A DNA stretch of 64,000 nucleotides from Clostridium aminobutyricum (GTDB lineage Bacteria; Bacillota; Clostridia; Peptostreptococcales; Anaerovoracaceae): contig NZ_JAFJZZ010000006.1 of assembly GCF_017255415.1 (NCBI RefSeq), forward strand, positions 103,785 through 167,784, written 5' to 3'. Shown one piece after another: positions 24,404 through 34,566 of this stretch. The notes beneath the pieces were generated by a model. It was not told the origin of the DNA. It saw nothing but the letters and a program-made list of their open reading frames with translations, and ran no database searches. The stretch's first letter is position 1. Every line of letters begins with the position of its first letter. A program made the translations under genes and the position numbers.

Positions 24404-26263
24404 CTATTTGCTATTTACTATTTGCGTCAATTCCTCTTTTATTTTTTCAATCAAGGCTTTGGATTCAGCCTCCGTTTTGCCCTTCGCCGACAAATAAATT
24501 TTAAGCTTCGGCTCTGTTCCGGAAGGTCTTACCGTAAAGGAACAATCTTCTTCTAAACAAGCTTCTATTACATTCGATGGCGGAAGTCCTGTAGCTTCAG
24601 TACTCCCAGTACAGGCCGCTCCATCCAAACAAACTCTTTTTTGCGTTTGATAATCCGTTATTTCCACCACTTTTTTACCGGCAACTTTCTCCGGCATCTG
24701 TGATCTAAAAAAAGACAGGATCCCTTCCATCGCTCCTATTCCTCTGGCACCCTCAAAATAAAAATCGATCAAGTCATTTTTATAATAGCCGTATTCTTCA
24801 TACAGCTCCGATAATCGATCCGTCAAGGTCAATCCTTTTGATTTGTAATAGGCGGTCATTTCACAGATCAGCATAGAGGCATTTACCGCGTCTTTATCTC
24901 TTACATAAGTGCCGGACAAATAACCATAACTTTCTTCAAATCCGAACAAGTAGTCCTCTTCCTGATGCGCCTTTTCAAGCTGGGCGATGTATTCTCCGAT
25001 AAATTTAAATCCCGTTAAAGTAACTGCCATACGAACACCATGTTTAGCTGCAATGGCATCCGCCATTTTTGTAGAAACAATCGTCTTAACAGCGATGGGA
25101 TTTTTTTTTCTGCCGGTTTTCACCTTCATGGTAATCATGAAATCCAATAGTAAAACACCCAGTTCATTTCCGGTAATCAATTGATATTCCGGCATCGTTT
25201 CTTTATTGCAGCAAACCGCAATGCCTACTCGGTCACAATCCGGATCGGTGGCGAGCAGCAAGTCCGGTATTTCCTCTACATGACCGCCCGCTTTTGCTTC
25301 CGCTGCTAAATGTCCGCAAAGCTCCAATCCCAGTGCCAACGCCTCTTTTTTCTCCGGGTTCGGATAAGGGCACGTTGGGAAGCTCCCATCGGGTCTCTCC
25401 TGTTCTTTCACGATATGTACATGGGATATACCCATTCTGTCTAAAATGCTTCGAACGGGCTTATTTCCCGCCCCATTCAGCGGCGTATATACAACGCTTA
25501 ATTTCTTTAAGATCTCTCTGCCGGTTTCATCCTGCAGTACGCTTTCTCTCTGAACCGCATCTAAATATTCTTCTATGATGCTTTCTTCAATAGGCGTAAG
25601 GGAGCCTTCCGGTTTTTCACTGCGGCTAAAGCCGCGAAAAAAAGGAACTTGCTCGATCCGTGAAAGAATTTTTTCCGCTGCTTCCAACGTGATTTGGCAC
25701 CCTGTATTGTCATACACTTTATAGCCGTTATAGGCAGCCGGATTATGGCTGGCCGTAATCATAATGCCCATTGCACATCCAAAGCGCCTGACCGCAAAAG
25801 AAAGCGCCGGTGTGGGCATCAATTCCTGATATTGATAGACATCGATCCCGTTTCTCATCAAGGTCCTGGCCGCCGTATCGGCAAATAGCTTCGAATTGAT
25901 CCGGCTGTCGTAGGCGATCGCCACAGAAGGTCTTCCTTTAACTGCTTTATCCGGCAGTAAAGAGTAGTCCCTATATTCTCCTGCACTGATATAATCCGCA
26001 ATTCCCTGTGTTGCTTTCTCTACCGTATATATATTGATTCGGTTGCTGCCGGTGCCAAGAAGTCCTCTTAGCCCGCCGGTACCGAACTCCAGTTGTTTAT
26101 AAAATCGGTCTTCCACTTCATCTTCTGCATTTTCCAAACTCGCTATGTATAAGAGTTCGTCAAGAAGCTGCTGGTTGGTTTGCACCTCTTCTTGTGTTTT
26201 GCTTTCCTGAATTGCTTCTCTCAACGATGAAGTCCATATGTTATAGTCTTTATTTCGTATCAT
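24404..26263 (-). CDS. Phosphoglucomutase/phosphomannomutase, alpha-PGM family
   Basis: Alpha-D-phosphohexomutase of 619 residues, the length of PgcA-type enzymes of Bacillota. The phosphoserine loop is TASHNPAAYNGYK, the metal loop is DPDCDRVG, the sugar loop is GFEESYGYLSG and the phosphate-binding loop is RPSGTEPK. It interconverts glucose-1- and glucose-6-phosphate for glycolipid and wall precursor supply; mannose phosphates may also be used. It has its own upstream region and no operon partner. Confidence 0.93.
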   Translation of the reverse strand: MIRNKDYNIWTSSLREAIQESKTQEEVQTNQQLLDELLYIASLENAEDEVEDRFYKQLEFGTGGLRGLLGTGSNRINIYTVEKATQGIADYISAGEYRDYSLLPDKAVKGRPSVAIAYDSRINSKLFADTAARTLMRNGIDVYQYQELMPTPALSFAVRRFGCAMGIMITASHNPAAYNGYKVYDNTGCQITLEAAEKILSRIEQVPFFRGFSRSEKPEGSLTPIEESIIEEYLDAVQRESVLQDETGREILKKLSVVYTPLNGAGNKPVRSILDRMGISHVHIVKEQERPDGSFPTCPYPNPEKKEALALGLELCGHLAAEAKAGGHVEEIPDLLLATDPDCDRVGIAVCCNKETMPEYQLITGNELGVLLLDFMITMKVKTGRKKNPIAVKTIVSTKMADAIAAKHGVRMAVTLTGFKFIGEYIAQLEKAHQEEDYLFGFEESYGYLSGTYVRDKDAVNASMLICEMTAYYKSKGLTLTDRLSELYEEYGYYKNDLIDFYFEGARGIGAMEGILSFFRSQMPEKVAGKKVVEITDYQTQKRVCLDGAACTGSTEATGLPPSNVIEACLEEDCSFTVRPSGTEPKLKIYLSAKGKTEAESKALIEKIKEELTQIVNSK

Positions 26264-26606
26264 AGTAACCCCTTATTCTCGTCCAGAATAGACTTGTCCC
26301 TTCCCCATTATATATTTGAATATATATTTTACCACATATACACGATTTTTTCACAAAAAATTCACATTTAAGGTTTAGTATGTGAGTAAATTCAAAAACA
26401 ACTGAATAAGACGGGTAAACTTTAACAAACAATAAAATGCAAGTACAAGTTTCATGGATCACCTTTACGGGATTCTCTTCCTTCCTGTTTTCCTGTCTAT
26501 TCGGATATTTTACTGCCATCCATTATTACATGGATAGGCAGGTTTGGCTCACAACAGTAGAGATTACTGAGGTAAATAAACATCAATAACGAAAGGGGAA
26601 CTTTTT
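26264..26606. other. Divergent promoter region, phosphoglucomutase/HtrA
   Basis: This 343-base AT-rich gap separates divergent genes. No coding sequence, clear hairpin or known operator was recognised. A GAAAGGGG ribosome binding site precedes the HtrA start. Confidence 0.5.
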
Positions 26607-27872
26607 ATGGATGATTTTAGAAATGATTATGGAAAGGATCTCGATGAAAGCTTTAGCGGCAGGTATTCGAACCAAAACGTGAATTTCGTATTGGTTGATC
26701 CGCAGGCTCAGACAGCTGAGCAATCAACGGTCAAGAAAAAGCGTGTATTGCATTTCAGTCTTTCCAGAAAAGGCATCGCTTTACTCGTTGCCATTTGTAT
26801 AGTAGCGTCGACAGCTTTCGGTTTCGGGGGATCCTTGCTGGCGAACAATCTGTCTTCCGGAAGCAGTAACTTTGGACAAGGCTCCAGTACCAATCAACTT
26901 CAAATAACAAACACCGGAACAACTCTTGAAGTGGCCACTGGCAGCAAATTAACCATTAAAGAAATTGCCGCGTTGAATGCAAACTCCGTTGTAGAAATTA
27001 AAACGGAATCCGTCGTAACGGACTCCTGGATGCAGCAATATGTAACAGAGGGTGCAGGGAGCGGCGTGATTATTTCATCGGATGGCTATATCGTGACCAA
27101 TAACCATGTGATTGATGGCGCAAAAAAAATCACCGTTACGTTGAAGAGCGGCAAGTCTTATACCGCTACTATGGAGGGTACTGACTCACAGACCGATATT
27201 GCTGTATTAAAAATTGAAGCTACCGGTTTAACGCCTGTCGTGTACGGGGACAGCGGTGCCCTTGAAGTGGGTGACCTATCGGTCGTTATCGGGAATCCGC
27301 TCGGAAGCCTGGGCGGAACGGTTACAACCGGAATCGTCAGTGCACTGGACCGTTCGATTACCATTGACGGTAAAACCATGAAACTGCTTCAAACCGATGC
27401 GTCCATTAATCCGGGGAATTCCGGCGGAGGCATGTTCAATCAAAATGGTGAATTAGTCGGTATCATTGTTGCAAAATCATCCGGTTCAGGCATTGAAGGA
27501 CTTGGGTTTGCGATTCCTGTCAATGAAGTGAAAAAGATTGCACAGGAACTTGCCGATTACGGGTATGTTCGAGGCCGAATCGATACGGGCTTAACCTTAG
27601 TGGATCTAACCTCCATGAAAAATGCCATCTACTACGGCGTTCGCAGTCTTGGTATCTATGTAAAAAGCGTGGACAGTGAAAATGCAAAAACGGCGGGCTT
27701 TAAGAGTGGAGATTTAATCTATTACGTAGGCGATGATAAAATTGATTCTGCATCGGATTTAACCAGTGCCTTTGAAAATTACGCTGTCGGAGATACTGTA
27801 AAAGTGACCGTCGTGCGCGATAATGAAATGAAAACATTGAAGCTTGTATTAGGAGAGAAAACGAGCAATTAA
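26607..27872 (+). CDS. HtrA/DegP-type membrane serine protease
   Basis: S1C protease of 421 residues. A cytoplasmic N-terminus of about 50 residues is followed by one membrane segment (GIALLVAICIVASTAFGFGG), then an extracellular trypsin-like domain with His in NNHVIDG, Asp in TDIAVLKI and Ser in PGNSGGG. One C-terminal PDZ domain follows (about 320-415). It degrades or refolds damaged exported proteins. It is monocistronic, with a terminator immediately downstream. Length and triad are normal. Confidence 0.95.
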   Translation: MDDFRNDYGKDLDESFSGRYSNQNVNFVLVDPQAQTAEQSTVKKKRVLHFSLSRKGIALLVAICIVASTAFGFGGSLLANNLSSGSSNFGQGSSTNQLQITNTGTTLEVATGSKLTIKEIAALNANSVVEIKTESVVTDSWMQQYVTEGAGSGVIISSDGYIVTNNHVIDGAKKITVTLKSGKSYTATMEGTDSQTDIAVLKIEATGLTPVVYGDSGALEVGDLSVVIGNPLGSLGGTVTTGIVSALDRSITIDGKTMKLLQTDASINPGNSGGGMFNQNGELVGIIVAKSSGSGIEGLGFAIPVNEVKKIAQELADYGYVRGRIDTGLTLVDLTSMKNAIYYGVRSLGIYVKSVDSENAKTAGFKSGDLIYYVGDDKIDSASDLTSAFENYAVGDTVKVTVVRDNEMKTLKLVLGEKTSN

Positions 27873-27878
27873 AAACGA

Positions 27879-27911
27879 AAAGTCCAGGCCGCTGTTAGCT
27901 GCCTGGACTTT
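27879..27911. terminator. Terminator between convergent htrA and spoIIR
   Basis: A perfect 11-bp stem AAAGTCCAGGC and complement with an 11-base loop is flanked by AAAA and TTTC. It lies 7 bases after the protease stop and about 30 bases before the end of spoIIR, so it can act for both. Confidence 0.85.
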
Positions 27912-27939
27912 CATCTATTGTGAGGAACTGAAAATGCAC

Positions 27940-28623
27940 TTATTTTTTCCCTTGTATCACTTCAAGGGTCTTGAACTTTAGTTTGATAGCAACCCCTGTT
28001 GGGATTTCGTTTTTATTACTGTCTCTCAGTTTAACAAGCTCAGCCGTTATACCGGGTTCTGAAGTATTGACCTGAGTTCCCTGCTCTTTGGAATCGATCA
28101 AGCAAAGCGGCGGATATAATACACACCACCAATTTTGACCTTCTCCCTCTCCGATCGTGATATTCAATGCTTCATAATTGCCGGCGGGAAAGGTCGTATC
28201 GCCGTAGGTTTTCGTCGGAATCCACCGTACGCCAAGTTCGGCGGATGCCGTATAGGAATACCCATTTTGTTTAATGATATCTTCTGCAATATCTTCAATT
28301 AAATCCAAGTGATTTTGTAAATATTCACGCGATTCATCTATATTCAACGACACTTGCTCTACACTGCATTCCACCGCATCTGCATCATATTGTGCCATCG
28401 TTTCCTTTACAAGTTCTTCATTCACGGCTTCTAAAACACCGTCCCGTACCTTTAGCTTCAGCTCCTGATCTTCTGTTGAGTCACTGTTCGCAATAACATG
28501 GAAACGAATAATTCCTGTATAATAATCATCATTGTCTCTTGTGCTGGTATACCAGCCAGTATATACGATCATGCAGATTAATATGAAAAGCATTGCTTGC
28601 ATTTTTCTATTATTTAATCTCAT
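27940..28623 (-). CDS. spoIIR: Stage II sporulation protein R
   Basis: SpoIIR of 227 residues. The family core is IIRFHVIANSDSTEDQELKLKVRD, preceded by one N-terminal membrane or signal segment. SpoIIR is made in the forespore under sigma-F and secreted into the intermembrane space, where it triggers SpoIIGA to process pro-sigma-E in the mother cell. A strong GGGGAGG ribosome binding site and a possible sigma-F promoter precede it. Its presence is firm evidence for endospore formation. Confidence 0.94.
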   Translation of the reverse strand: MRLNNRKMQAMLFILICMIVYTGWYTSTRDNDDYYTGIIRFHVIANSDSTEDQELKLKVRDGVLEAVNEELVKETMAQYDADAVECSVEQVSLNIDESREYLQNHLDLIEDIAEDIIKQNGYSYTASAELGVRWIPTKTYGDTTFPAGNYEALNITIGEGEGQNWWCVLYPPLCLIDSKEQGTQVNTSEPGITAELVKLRDSNKNEIPTGVAIKLKFKTLEVIQGKK

Positions 28624-28657
28624 GTAAAAAATCCTCCCCTCGGTACTCTATGTTAGA

Positions 28658-28685
28658 AGTATTGCCAAGGTTCGGATTTTTATAC
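28658..28685 (-). promoter_or_regulatory. Possible sigma-F promoter of spoIIR
   Basis: Minus-strand GTATA, 14 bases, then GGCAATACT fits the forespore sigma-F pattern (GTATA and GGNNANANT), with spacing at the short end. It is about 35 bases before the start codon of a gene known to depend on sigma-F in other species. Confidence 0.45.
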
Positions 28686-30820
28686 TACCTTACAATCAAA
28701 AGCTTTGTACTGTCTCCAAGCTTCTGTTCTTTATCCAGATCATTGATCTCGGTTATCATGTCTACTGTCGTTCTGTATTTTTTTGCGATATCCCATAAAG
28801 TATCGCCAGTTTTTGTGATGTATACAACCATGCCCGGTTTTACTACGTTTACATCTTGAGCTTCCACAAAGCAAACTTTTTCAATGATTTGATATGCTTC
28901 CTGACCGTATATGGAAGAAGCAATAAATAAGTTCGCGTTGACCTCAATCTGTTTTGAGTTGATGCGATCAAACCACAATTCCTTAATAGAGATTTCACTG
29001 TTGGCCTTTGTGTTCCCCTTTGCTTCCGGAATTTCCATGGCTCCTCTAAAGTTTAAATCTTTGGTTAAACTGAAAGCCGGCTTCTTTTCATCTTCCGGAA
29101 TGCATAAAAGATTGATTTCAACAACACCTTCTACAATATTTTTATTCTGCTCCAACGTGCTTTTGCTATTTTTAATATTTCCCGATATATAAATGACACG
29201 TTTCACATCACCATATTTTTCCGGAATATTGATGATCTCACGCACTGCAGCTTCCGTTACTCCGCTTCCGCCCAGAGACATCGTTTCTAATTCCACTTTA
29301 TCACTGATTAAGTCTTTGGTTCTGTGGTAGATGTCGGTTACAATTTCCCTTTCAAGGTTCTTGTAGATTTCTATGGACGTCTCCACTTCGCCTTCCAGCG
29401 TAAAGGCATTTTCGGCTGCTCCTTCTGCTTCATCTTCCTTTATGCGAACGACAATGCCTTTATCAGAGAAAGCGACGCGGCTTCCCTCCGCAGCATTGGA
29501 AATCGGAATAAATTGGGTGAATTCTGTTTTCCCCTGGAACAATTGAGGAGTGAGCTTGGCTTCTGCTTCTTCCTCCGAATCAGCCACTTTGCCTAGATAT
29601 AAAACATTGCAATAGATCGTTGCATTGATTACTGCCTTTTCATCGGTAATCTGCTTATGATTTTCTACAATATCTACATCATATTTAAGAATCCGTTCCG
29701 GTTTAGGCTGTGTGTCTTTAAGTGACAAGGTTTCGTTGATTTCCATGACGTCATTCTTTCTTTCAGAAACATGAGTCAGCTGAATTTTCTCCTTTAGAAG
29801 TTGAAGACTCTCGCCTTTTATTCCTTGAAATACTTGAAGTTCTACGTTAGCATATTCTCTCATAGCTAGCCGTACGGTCAATTTTGCTCTGAATTTTCTC
29901 TCATTGATAACGGTATAGTCTACACTTTCCAAGTACGGTTTAATGACCAAATGAGATAATGGTGCTACATTTAAAGTCCAATCTGTTTTAAACGGAAGTC
30001 TTGACTGAATGGCAATGATATTTTCCTCTCCCGAATATTTTTCAGGGATGTATAAGGTATGTAGTTGAATTTCTCCTGCCACCTTGACGGAATCTTGACT
30101 CATTTGTCCCACATGGATTTCCGAATCAAACAGTTTCAATTTTCCGGTCATTGATAAAATAGAAGCCAAGTCCTCTTTTGTATCCGGTACAAGGATATCC
30201 TCCTCAATGAATACTCTGGCCTCCGGTTTCTCACGGATATCCGTCATTTTAAGTTCGTTGGTAACCACTGTTCCTGTCATCGGTAAAACCGTCACCGGCT
30301 TTGCATTCACCGCCTCTGCCAACGGCTCCGCAGGTGCCACAGAAACGAGTTGAATCTCTTCCTCTTCTGTAATAGGCTCATAGATTTCTTCCGCCTGCGC
30401 ATAGGAATTCTCCACTCCAGCAATTTCATGGAATGTCTCTTCCAGAGGGAGTTCTGCTTGTGCTTCCGCCTGTACATGAATCACCTCTTCCGCTTCAATG
30501 CTTTCGACCGGATTCATTTGAGGTTGCTCATTAAATACGATCTGTGTTTCAAAGAGCTCTTCTTCAGAAGGAATTGCGAACACCTCTTCTGCATTTTGTT
30601 CCTCTAAAATGATCGGGTTCTCTTGTTTTTCAAATGCTTGATTCATTTCTCGCTCAAAGTCTTGATTGTCTTCAAGGTGAAAGCTCTGGGAAGCTTTTTT
30701 CTGCCTTGACCAACTCAATAACCGATCATATGGCGACGGATCAAATTCATCTATTTCCATTTCGTCTAGCTCTTTTGCCGGTTGAAGAGCATATTCAGGT
30801 ATATTTTTATCATCTGTCAC
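28685..30820 (-). CDS. SPOCS/LysM spore-envelope protein (SipL-like), extended N-terminus
   Basis: Protein of 711 residues with repeated SPOCS (DUF3794) modules in the central part (for example GEIQLHTLYIPE and GVVEINLLCIPE) and a C-terminal LysM (about 665-710, ITKTGDTLWDIAKKY). This is the SipL plan, in which LysM binds SpoIVA to anchor the spore coat. About 230 N-terminal residues are very rich in Glu and Ala with no recognised domain, making it longer than C. difficile SipL as I recall it (about 520). The start is GTG at 30820 after GAGGGGG. Its neighbour is spoIIR. The exact orthology to sipL is inference. Confidence 0.85.
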   Translation of the reverse strand: MTDDKNIPEYALQPAKELDEMEIDEFDPSPYDRLLSWSRQKKASQSFHLEDNQDFEREMNQAFEKQENPIILEEQNAEEVFAIPSEEELFETQIVFNEQPQMNPVESIEAEEVIHVQAEAQAELPLEETFHEIAGVENSYAQAEEIYEPITEEEEIQLVSVAPAEPLAEAVNAKPVTVLPMTGTVVTNELKMTDIREKPEARVFIEEDILVPDTKEDLASILSMTGKLKLFDSEIHVGQMSQDSVKVAGEIQLHTLYIPEKYSGEENIIAIQSRLPFKTDWTLNVAPLSHLVIKPYLESVDYTVINERKFRAKLTVRLAMREYANVELQVFQGIKGESLQLLKEKIQLTHVSERKNDVMEINETLSLKDTQPKPERILKYDVDIVENHKQITDEKAVINATIYCNVLYLGKVADSEEEAEAKLTPQLFQGKTEFTQFIPISNAAEGSRVAFSDKGIVVRIKEDEAEGAAENAFTLEGEVETSIEIYKNLEREIVTDIYHRTKDLISDKVELETMSLGGSGVTEAAVREIINIPEKYGDVKRVIYISGNIKNSKSTLEQNKNIVEGVVEINLLCIPEDEKKPAFSLTKDLNFRGAMEIPEAKGNTKANSEISIKELWFDRINSKQIEVNANLFIASSIYGQEAYQIIEKVCFVEAQDVNVVKPGMVVYITKTGDTLWDIAKKYRTTVDMITEINDLDKEQKLGDSTKLLIVR

Positions 30821-31070
30821 GATATTGTCCCCCTCATATTCATAATATTTTTAGACTTTCATCGTTCATTATGCTTGCTAATGCTTAGTCATAATACAGT
30901 TTATTCTGTCTCTATTGTTTGTATTACTACTTGTTTGTATAAGAAAAAAATAGTATACTAAAAAAATAAATGTGCCTGTCAGAGAACTTGTATATTTATG
31001 TACTATTCCGCTTTGAACTTCTGAGACCACAGTTTTCAGGAGCTTTTTGTCTTATTATTTGAGGAGTTCC

Positions 31071-32813
31071 ATGAAGAAATTAAATGTCATATCTATTATA
31101 TTTATCCTATCCATAATCATGATGACAGCCTTTGTCTTCATCGCTCTAAAAAGCGTACCCGCTGACACTGGCTATTTTAATAACGAACCTGCAACAGACT
31201 TTTCCGATAATTGGCGAATCAGTGTCGACGGAGAAATGATCTCTCCTGTCAAGCTGCCTGCCAATCTGAAACTGACCGCCCATGCAACGGTAAGACTGGA
31301 AAAACTAATTCCTACTATTATGAACACCAATACGGCGATCTGCTTTAGAAGTTCCCAGCAACAAGTAAAAGTCTTTGTGGCGGATCAGCTGATTTATTCT
31401 TACGGCTATGAAAAAACGCCGCCTTTTAGCTCTTCCCCGGGAAGTCTTTGGAATATCATCCGCCTAAACCCTTCCGATGCAGGGAAAACCATTGCTATCG
31501 AGTTATCCTCACCCTTTAATGCATTTTCAGGCAGTATCAGTCCGATCACTATCGGTGCAAAATCCGCATTGCTATTTCATGTGTGGTCACAATACAGCAC
31601 GACACTTATCTCAGGAGTTTTGCTGATTTTTGTAGGCTTATTAATGTTGGTCGTTATTGCATTCTGCCGAATATTTCTGCATATTCCCGCAATCATTCAA
31701 CCCTCTTCGTTCTTAGCAATATTTTCCATCATTACAGGAGTTTGGATTGCTATCGAAAGCCGGTTGTTACAATTTCTCTTTGACGATGTCTACATCGCTC
31801 ACTATTTGGACTTTATAACCCTCGCCGCCGCACCGGCTGCCCTTCAATTATATTTATTGCATGTCAAGGGCTACAAGGAGTCTACCTTTCTTAAGATTTT
31901 ATTTATCGCCGGATTTACGAATGTATGGCTTGTTTTCGCACTGCATTTTTTAAATATTGTGGATTTTATGAGTACCATGGTTTTATCGCATGCCATCCTC
32001 GTCGCTTCCGCCGTTTACATTATTACTGCAGAATTAAAATCGTTGATTATAGAAGGTCATCCCCATGCTTCCAAAGCTACTACCTTAGCCCTCGGGGTTT
32101 TAATCCTTGGGTTTTTGCTTGATTTTTTCCGCTTTTATACAAATCCCACTTATGCGGTTGCAAAATTTGTAGGAATGGGCTTTGTCGGTTTTATGATTAT
32201 CCTTATGCTAGAGTCTTTTTTGGAATTTATCTTATTAAAAAATGAGGCGGATCGAACACAGTTATTCAAAGAGCTGGCCTACTTAGACTCTCTCACGCAA
32301 TTGGGCAACAGAACGGCGTATGAAGAAATATTGGAAACTTATCAAAGGAATTTGGACGGAATTCAAAAAATTGCTATTTTTATTGCAGATATAAATGGCT
32401 TGAAAAGTATTAATGATACCTTTGGACATAGTGTAGGAGACATTGCGATCTCGCAGTCCGGTGCCGCGATTCGAGATGTTTTTGGCAGATGGGGCAAGGC
32501 TTATCGAATAGGCGGGGATGAATTCTGCATGATCTGCGAGAATCTTACCAATGAGAAATGTGAATCATTATGTCTTGCTCTGAAAAAAGAAATGGAGACT
32601 GCTAAAATCGGTTCGTACGGTTCCCGTCAGATAGCCGTTCAGCTTTCCTTGGGTTACGCTTTTTATGATCATAGCGAAACCCGTATCTTTTCCATTCAAG
32701 AATTAGTAAAACGTGCTGATAATGCCATGTACTCCCATAAATCAGACAAAAGCAACCGTTCTATTCCAAAGCTGCAACGAGACACCATAGAAATGAAACG
32801 CATTGAACTTTGA
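31071..32813 (+). CDS. Membrane diguanylate cyclase (GGDEF) with extracytoplasmic sensor
   Basis: Protein of 580 residues. An N-terminal membrane segment is followed by an extracytoplasmic beta-rich region to about residue 170, seven predicted membrane helices (about 175-390, 7TMR-DISM-like), and a cytoplasmic GGDEF domain with an intact active site, RIGGDEFCMI. It would make cyclic di-GMP in response to an external cue. No RxxD inhibitory site was recognised. GAGGAG lies 4 bases before the ATG at 31071; the in-frame TTG at 31047 is less likely. No EAL domain is in the window. It stands alone. Confidence 0.9.
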   Translation: MKKLNVISIIFILSIIMMTAFVFIALKSVPADTGYFNNEPATDFSDNWRISVDGEMISPVKLPANLKLTAHATVRLEKLIPTIMNTNTAICFRSSQQQVKVFVADQLIYSYGYEKTPPFSSSPGSLWNIIRLNPSDAGKTIAIELSSPFNAFSGSISPITIGAKSALLFHVWSQYSTTLISGVLLIFVGLLMLVVIAFCRIFLHIPAIIQPSSFLAIFSIITGVWIAIESRLLQFLFDDVYIAHYLDFITLAAAPAALQLYLLHVKGYKESTFLKILFIAGFTNVWLVFALHFLNIVDFMSTMVLSHAILVASAVYIITAELKSLIIEGHPHASKATTLALGVLILGFLLDFFRFYTNPTYAVAKFVGMGFVGFMIILMLESFLEFILLKNEADRTQLFKELAYLDSLTQLGNRTAYEEILETYQRNLDGIQKIAIFIADINGLKSINDTFGHSVGDIAISQSGAAIRDVFGRWGKAYRIGGDEFCMICENLTNEKCESLCLALKKEMETAKIGSYGSRQIAVQLSLGYAFYDHSETRIFSIQELVKRADNAMYSHKSDKSNRSIPKLQRDTIEMKRIEL

Positions 32814-32823
32814 GAATAAGTTA

Positions 32824-32875
32824 AAAAGCCTGCCTTTCTTCCTACCCTAACCAGTAGAATGAAAAGCAGGCTTTT
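32824..32875. terminator. Terminator between the diguanylate cyclase and gntR-type genes
   Basis: AAAAGCCTGC and GCAGGCTTTT form a 10-bp stem around a 32-base loop, followed by ATTTTTT on the plus strand. It lies between two convergent genes and can serve both. Confidence 0.75.
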
Positions 32876-32880
32876 ATTTT

Positions 32881-33537
32881 TTATACGCCTTCCGTTATCA
32901 CTAAATCCTTTAAGTGCTTTATATGAAGGTCAGCCGCATCCCTTGCAGCTTCTGCATTATTATTTGCGATTGCATCCACAATCATTTGATGTTCTTCCGG
33001 CATCTTCTCAGCTCGTTTAAAATCATCATAATACAAATATCGAAACCGTAGAACCATTTCTTGGAGCTGTTCAACCATTTGAATTAATACCTTGTTATTG
33101 CTTGAATGAACAATCAGTTTATGAAATTTGGAATCATACCGAATCACATCCGGTGTGTTCCCCTCTTCTATGGCCTTATTATAGGACTCTTCCACTTCCA
33201 TGAGGACCTGAAGCTGCGCCGGCGTCATACGAATTGCTGCAAAATAAGCGGCAAGACCTTCCATATTTTGTCGGACTTCCAGTATCTCAACCATATCTTC
33301 TGTTGAAATCTGAGATGCATAAGCGCCTTTCCTTGGTTCAATTGTCACAAGTCCTTCTTTTTCAAGCTTTCGAATCGCTTCTCGGATAGGGGTACGACTC
33401 ACTCCCATATCTTCTGCAAGTTCAACTTCCATCATTCTTGTCCCAGGAACAATTTTACCCGTCAAAATTTGCATTTTTAGTTCTTCATAAACGATTTCTC
33501 TCAAAGGTCTATGATTCTGAATATCAAAATTTAGCAT
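32881..33537 (-). CDS. GntR-family regulator, FadR/FCD subgroup
   Basis: Regulator of 218 residues. The winged helix at about 8-75 (LAEDMGVSRTPIREAIRKLEKEG) is followed by an all-helical FCD ligand domain with candidate metal ligands in YDSKFHKLIVHSS. Such proteins bind small carboxylates or, more rarely, fatty acyl ligands. It lies 38 bases downstream of ispE and is probably co-transcribed with it, which does not reveal its target. The effector is unknown. Confidence 0.88.
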   Translation of the reverse strand: MLNFDIQNHRPLREIVYEELKMQILTGKIVPGTRMMEVELAEDMGVSRTPIREAIRKLEKEGLVTIEPRKGAYASQISTEDMVEILEVRQNMEGLAAYFAAIRMTPAQLQVLMEVEESYNKAIEEGNTPDVIRYDSKFHKLIVHSSNNKVLIQMVEQLQEMVLRFRYLYYDDFKRAEKMPEEHQMIVDAIANNNAEAARDAADLHIKHLKDLVITEGV

Positions 33538-33575
33538 ATTTCACCTCAAATCTCTAAAGCTTTGTATGCGCAAAA

Positions 33576-34511
33576 CTATAGTAACGTCTTTGTTATAAAG
33601 GTTTCTTGGTTATGTTGACATAGTGTCTTAAAAGCATCCTCTGCTTTTGATTTTTCTAGATATATTGCGAATACGGTAGGCCCGCTTCCGCTCATCAACG
33701 TCTTCATCGGACCTTGCTGATCCATCAAATTTTTTGTATAAACGATTATAGGATACCTCTTTAACGTAAACAATTCAAGTATATTCACCATATTTTGAAC
33801 TATTTTATGATGATTTTTTTCAAATAGACCCTGAATTAACGTATTTGAATCAGGATGCAGAACATTATTCCCATCCAATTCCTGATCTATTCCTTGATAA
33901 ACCTCAGCCGTAGAAATGCTTATCGGAGGCTTGCTCAGCACGATCCAACAATCTAAAGAAGGCAGCGGCTGCAGCTTTTCTCCGATCCCTTCCGCAAGGG
34001 CACACGCGGCAGAAAAACGGTCATCGGACAGAATGCCTAGGCAGGTATTCCCCCGAGCCTGTCCCATGATACAAAACGGAAGGTCCGCTCCGATTTGCAC
34101 GCCGATTTCACAGAGTTCCGCTATCGTAAGGTTTAAATCCCATAAGAAATTCAATCCATGGAGCACTGCGGCACCATCGGCACTCCCTCCTGCCAGACCT
34201 GCTGCTACAGGAATATGTTTTTCAATGAAAAGTTGAACCTGCCCGGTCTTCCCGAATCGTTTCATCATAAGCTCTGCAGCTTTAAACGCAATATTCTCTC
34301 CATCTGCAGGCAAGTCTGTTCGATCCGTCATCAAAACAATTCTTTCCGGCAGATCTGTGCTCTTGATTTCCTGCCATCGAACCGTTACTAAATCATGAAG
34401 TTCCACTTGCTGCATCACCATCCGAACTTCATGATATCCGTTCGGCAATACCCCCAACACATCCAGCGATAAGTTTATTTTTGCAAATGCTTTTAATACA
34501 ATTTCTTTCAT
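33576..34511 (-). CDS. ispE: 4-diphosphocytidyl-2-C-methyl-D-erythritol kinase
   Basis: GHMP kinase of 311 residues for the methylerythritol phosphate route to isoprenoids. It has the N-terminal AFAKINLSLDVLG, the ATP loop PVAAGLAGGSADGAA and the C-terminal LMSGSGPTVFA. The substrate is CDP-methylerythritol, phosphorylated at the 2-hydroxyl. It follows the Ig-like exported protein gene by about 55 bases and precedes the GntR regulator. All family motifs are intact. Confidence 0.95.
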   Translation of the reverse strand: MKEIVLKAFAKINLSLDVLGVLPNGYHEVRMVMQQVELHDLVTVRWQEIKSTDLPERIVLMTDRTDLPADGENIAFKAAELMMKRFGKTGQVQLFIEKHIPVAAGLAGGSADGAAVLHGLNFLWDLNLTIAELCEIGVQIGADLPFCIMGQARGNTCLGILSDDRFSAACALAEGIGEKLQPLPSLDCWIVLSKPPISISTAEVYQGIDQELDGNNVLHPDSNTLIQGLFEKNHHKIVQNMVNILELFTLKRYPIIVYTKNLMDQQGPMKTLMSGSGPTVFAIYLEKSKAEDAFKTLCQHNQETFITKTLL

Positions 34512-34566
34512 TGCCAGTCCTCAAATCAAAAGGGAGACAGACTCTAGCCTATCCCCCGTTCCTGTT

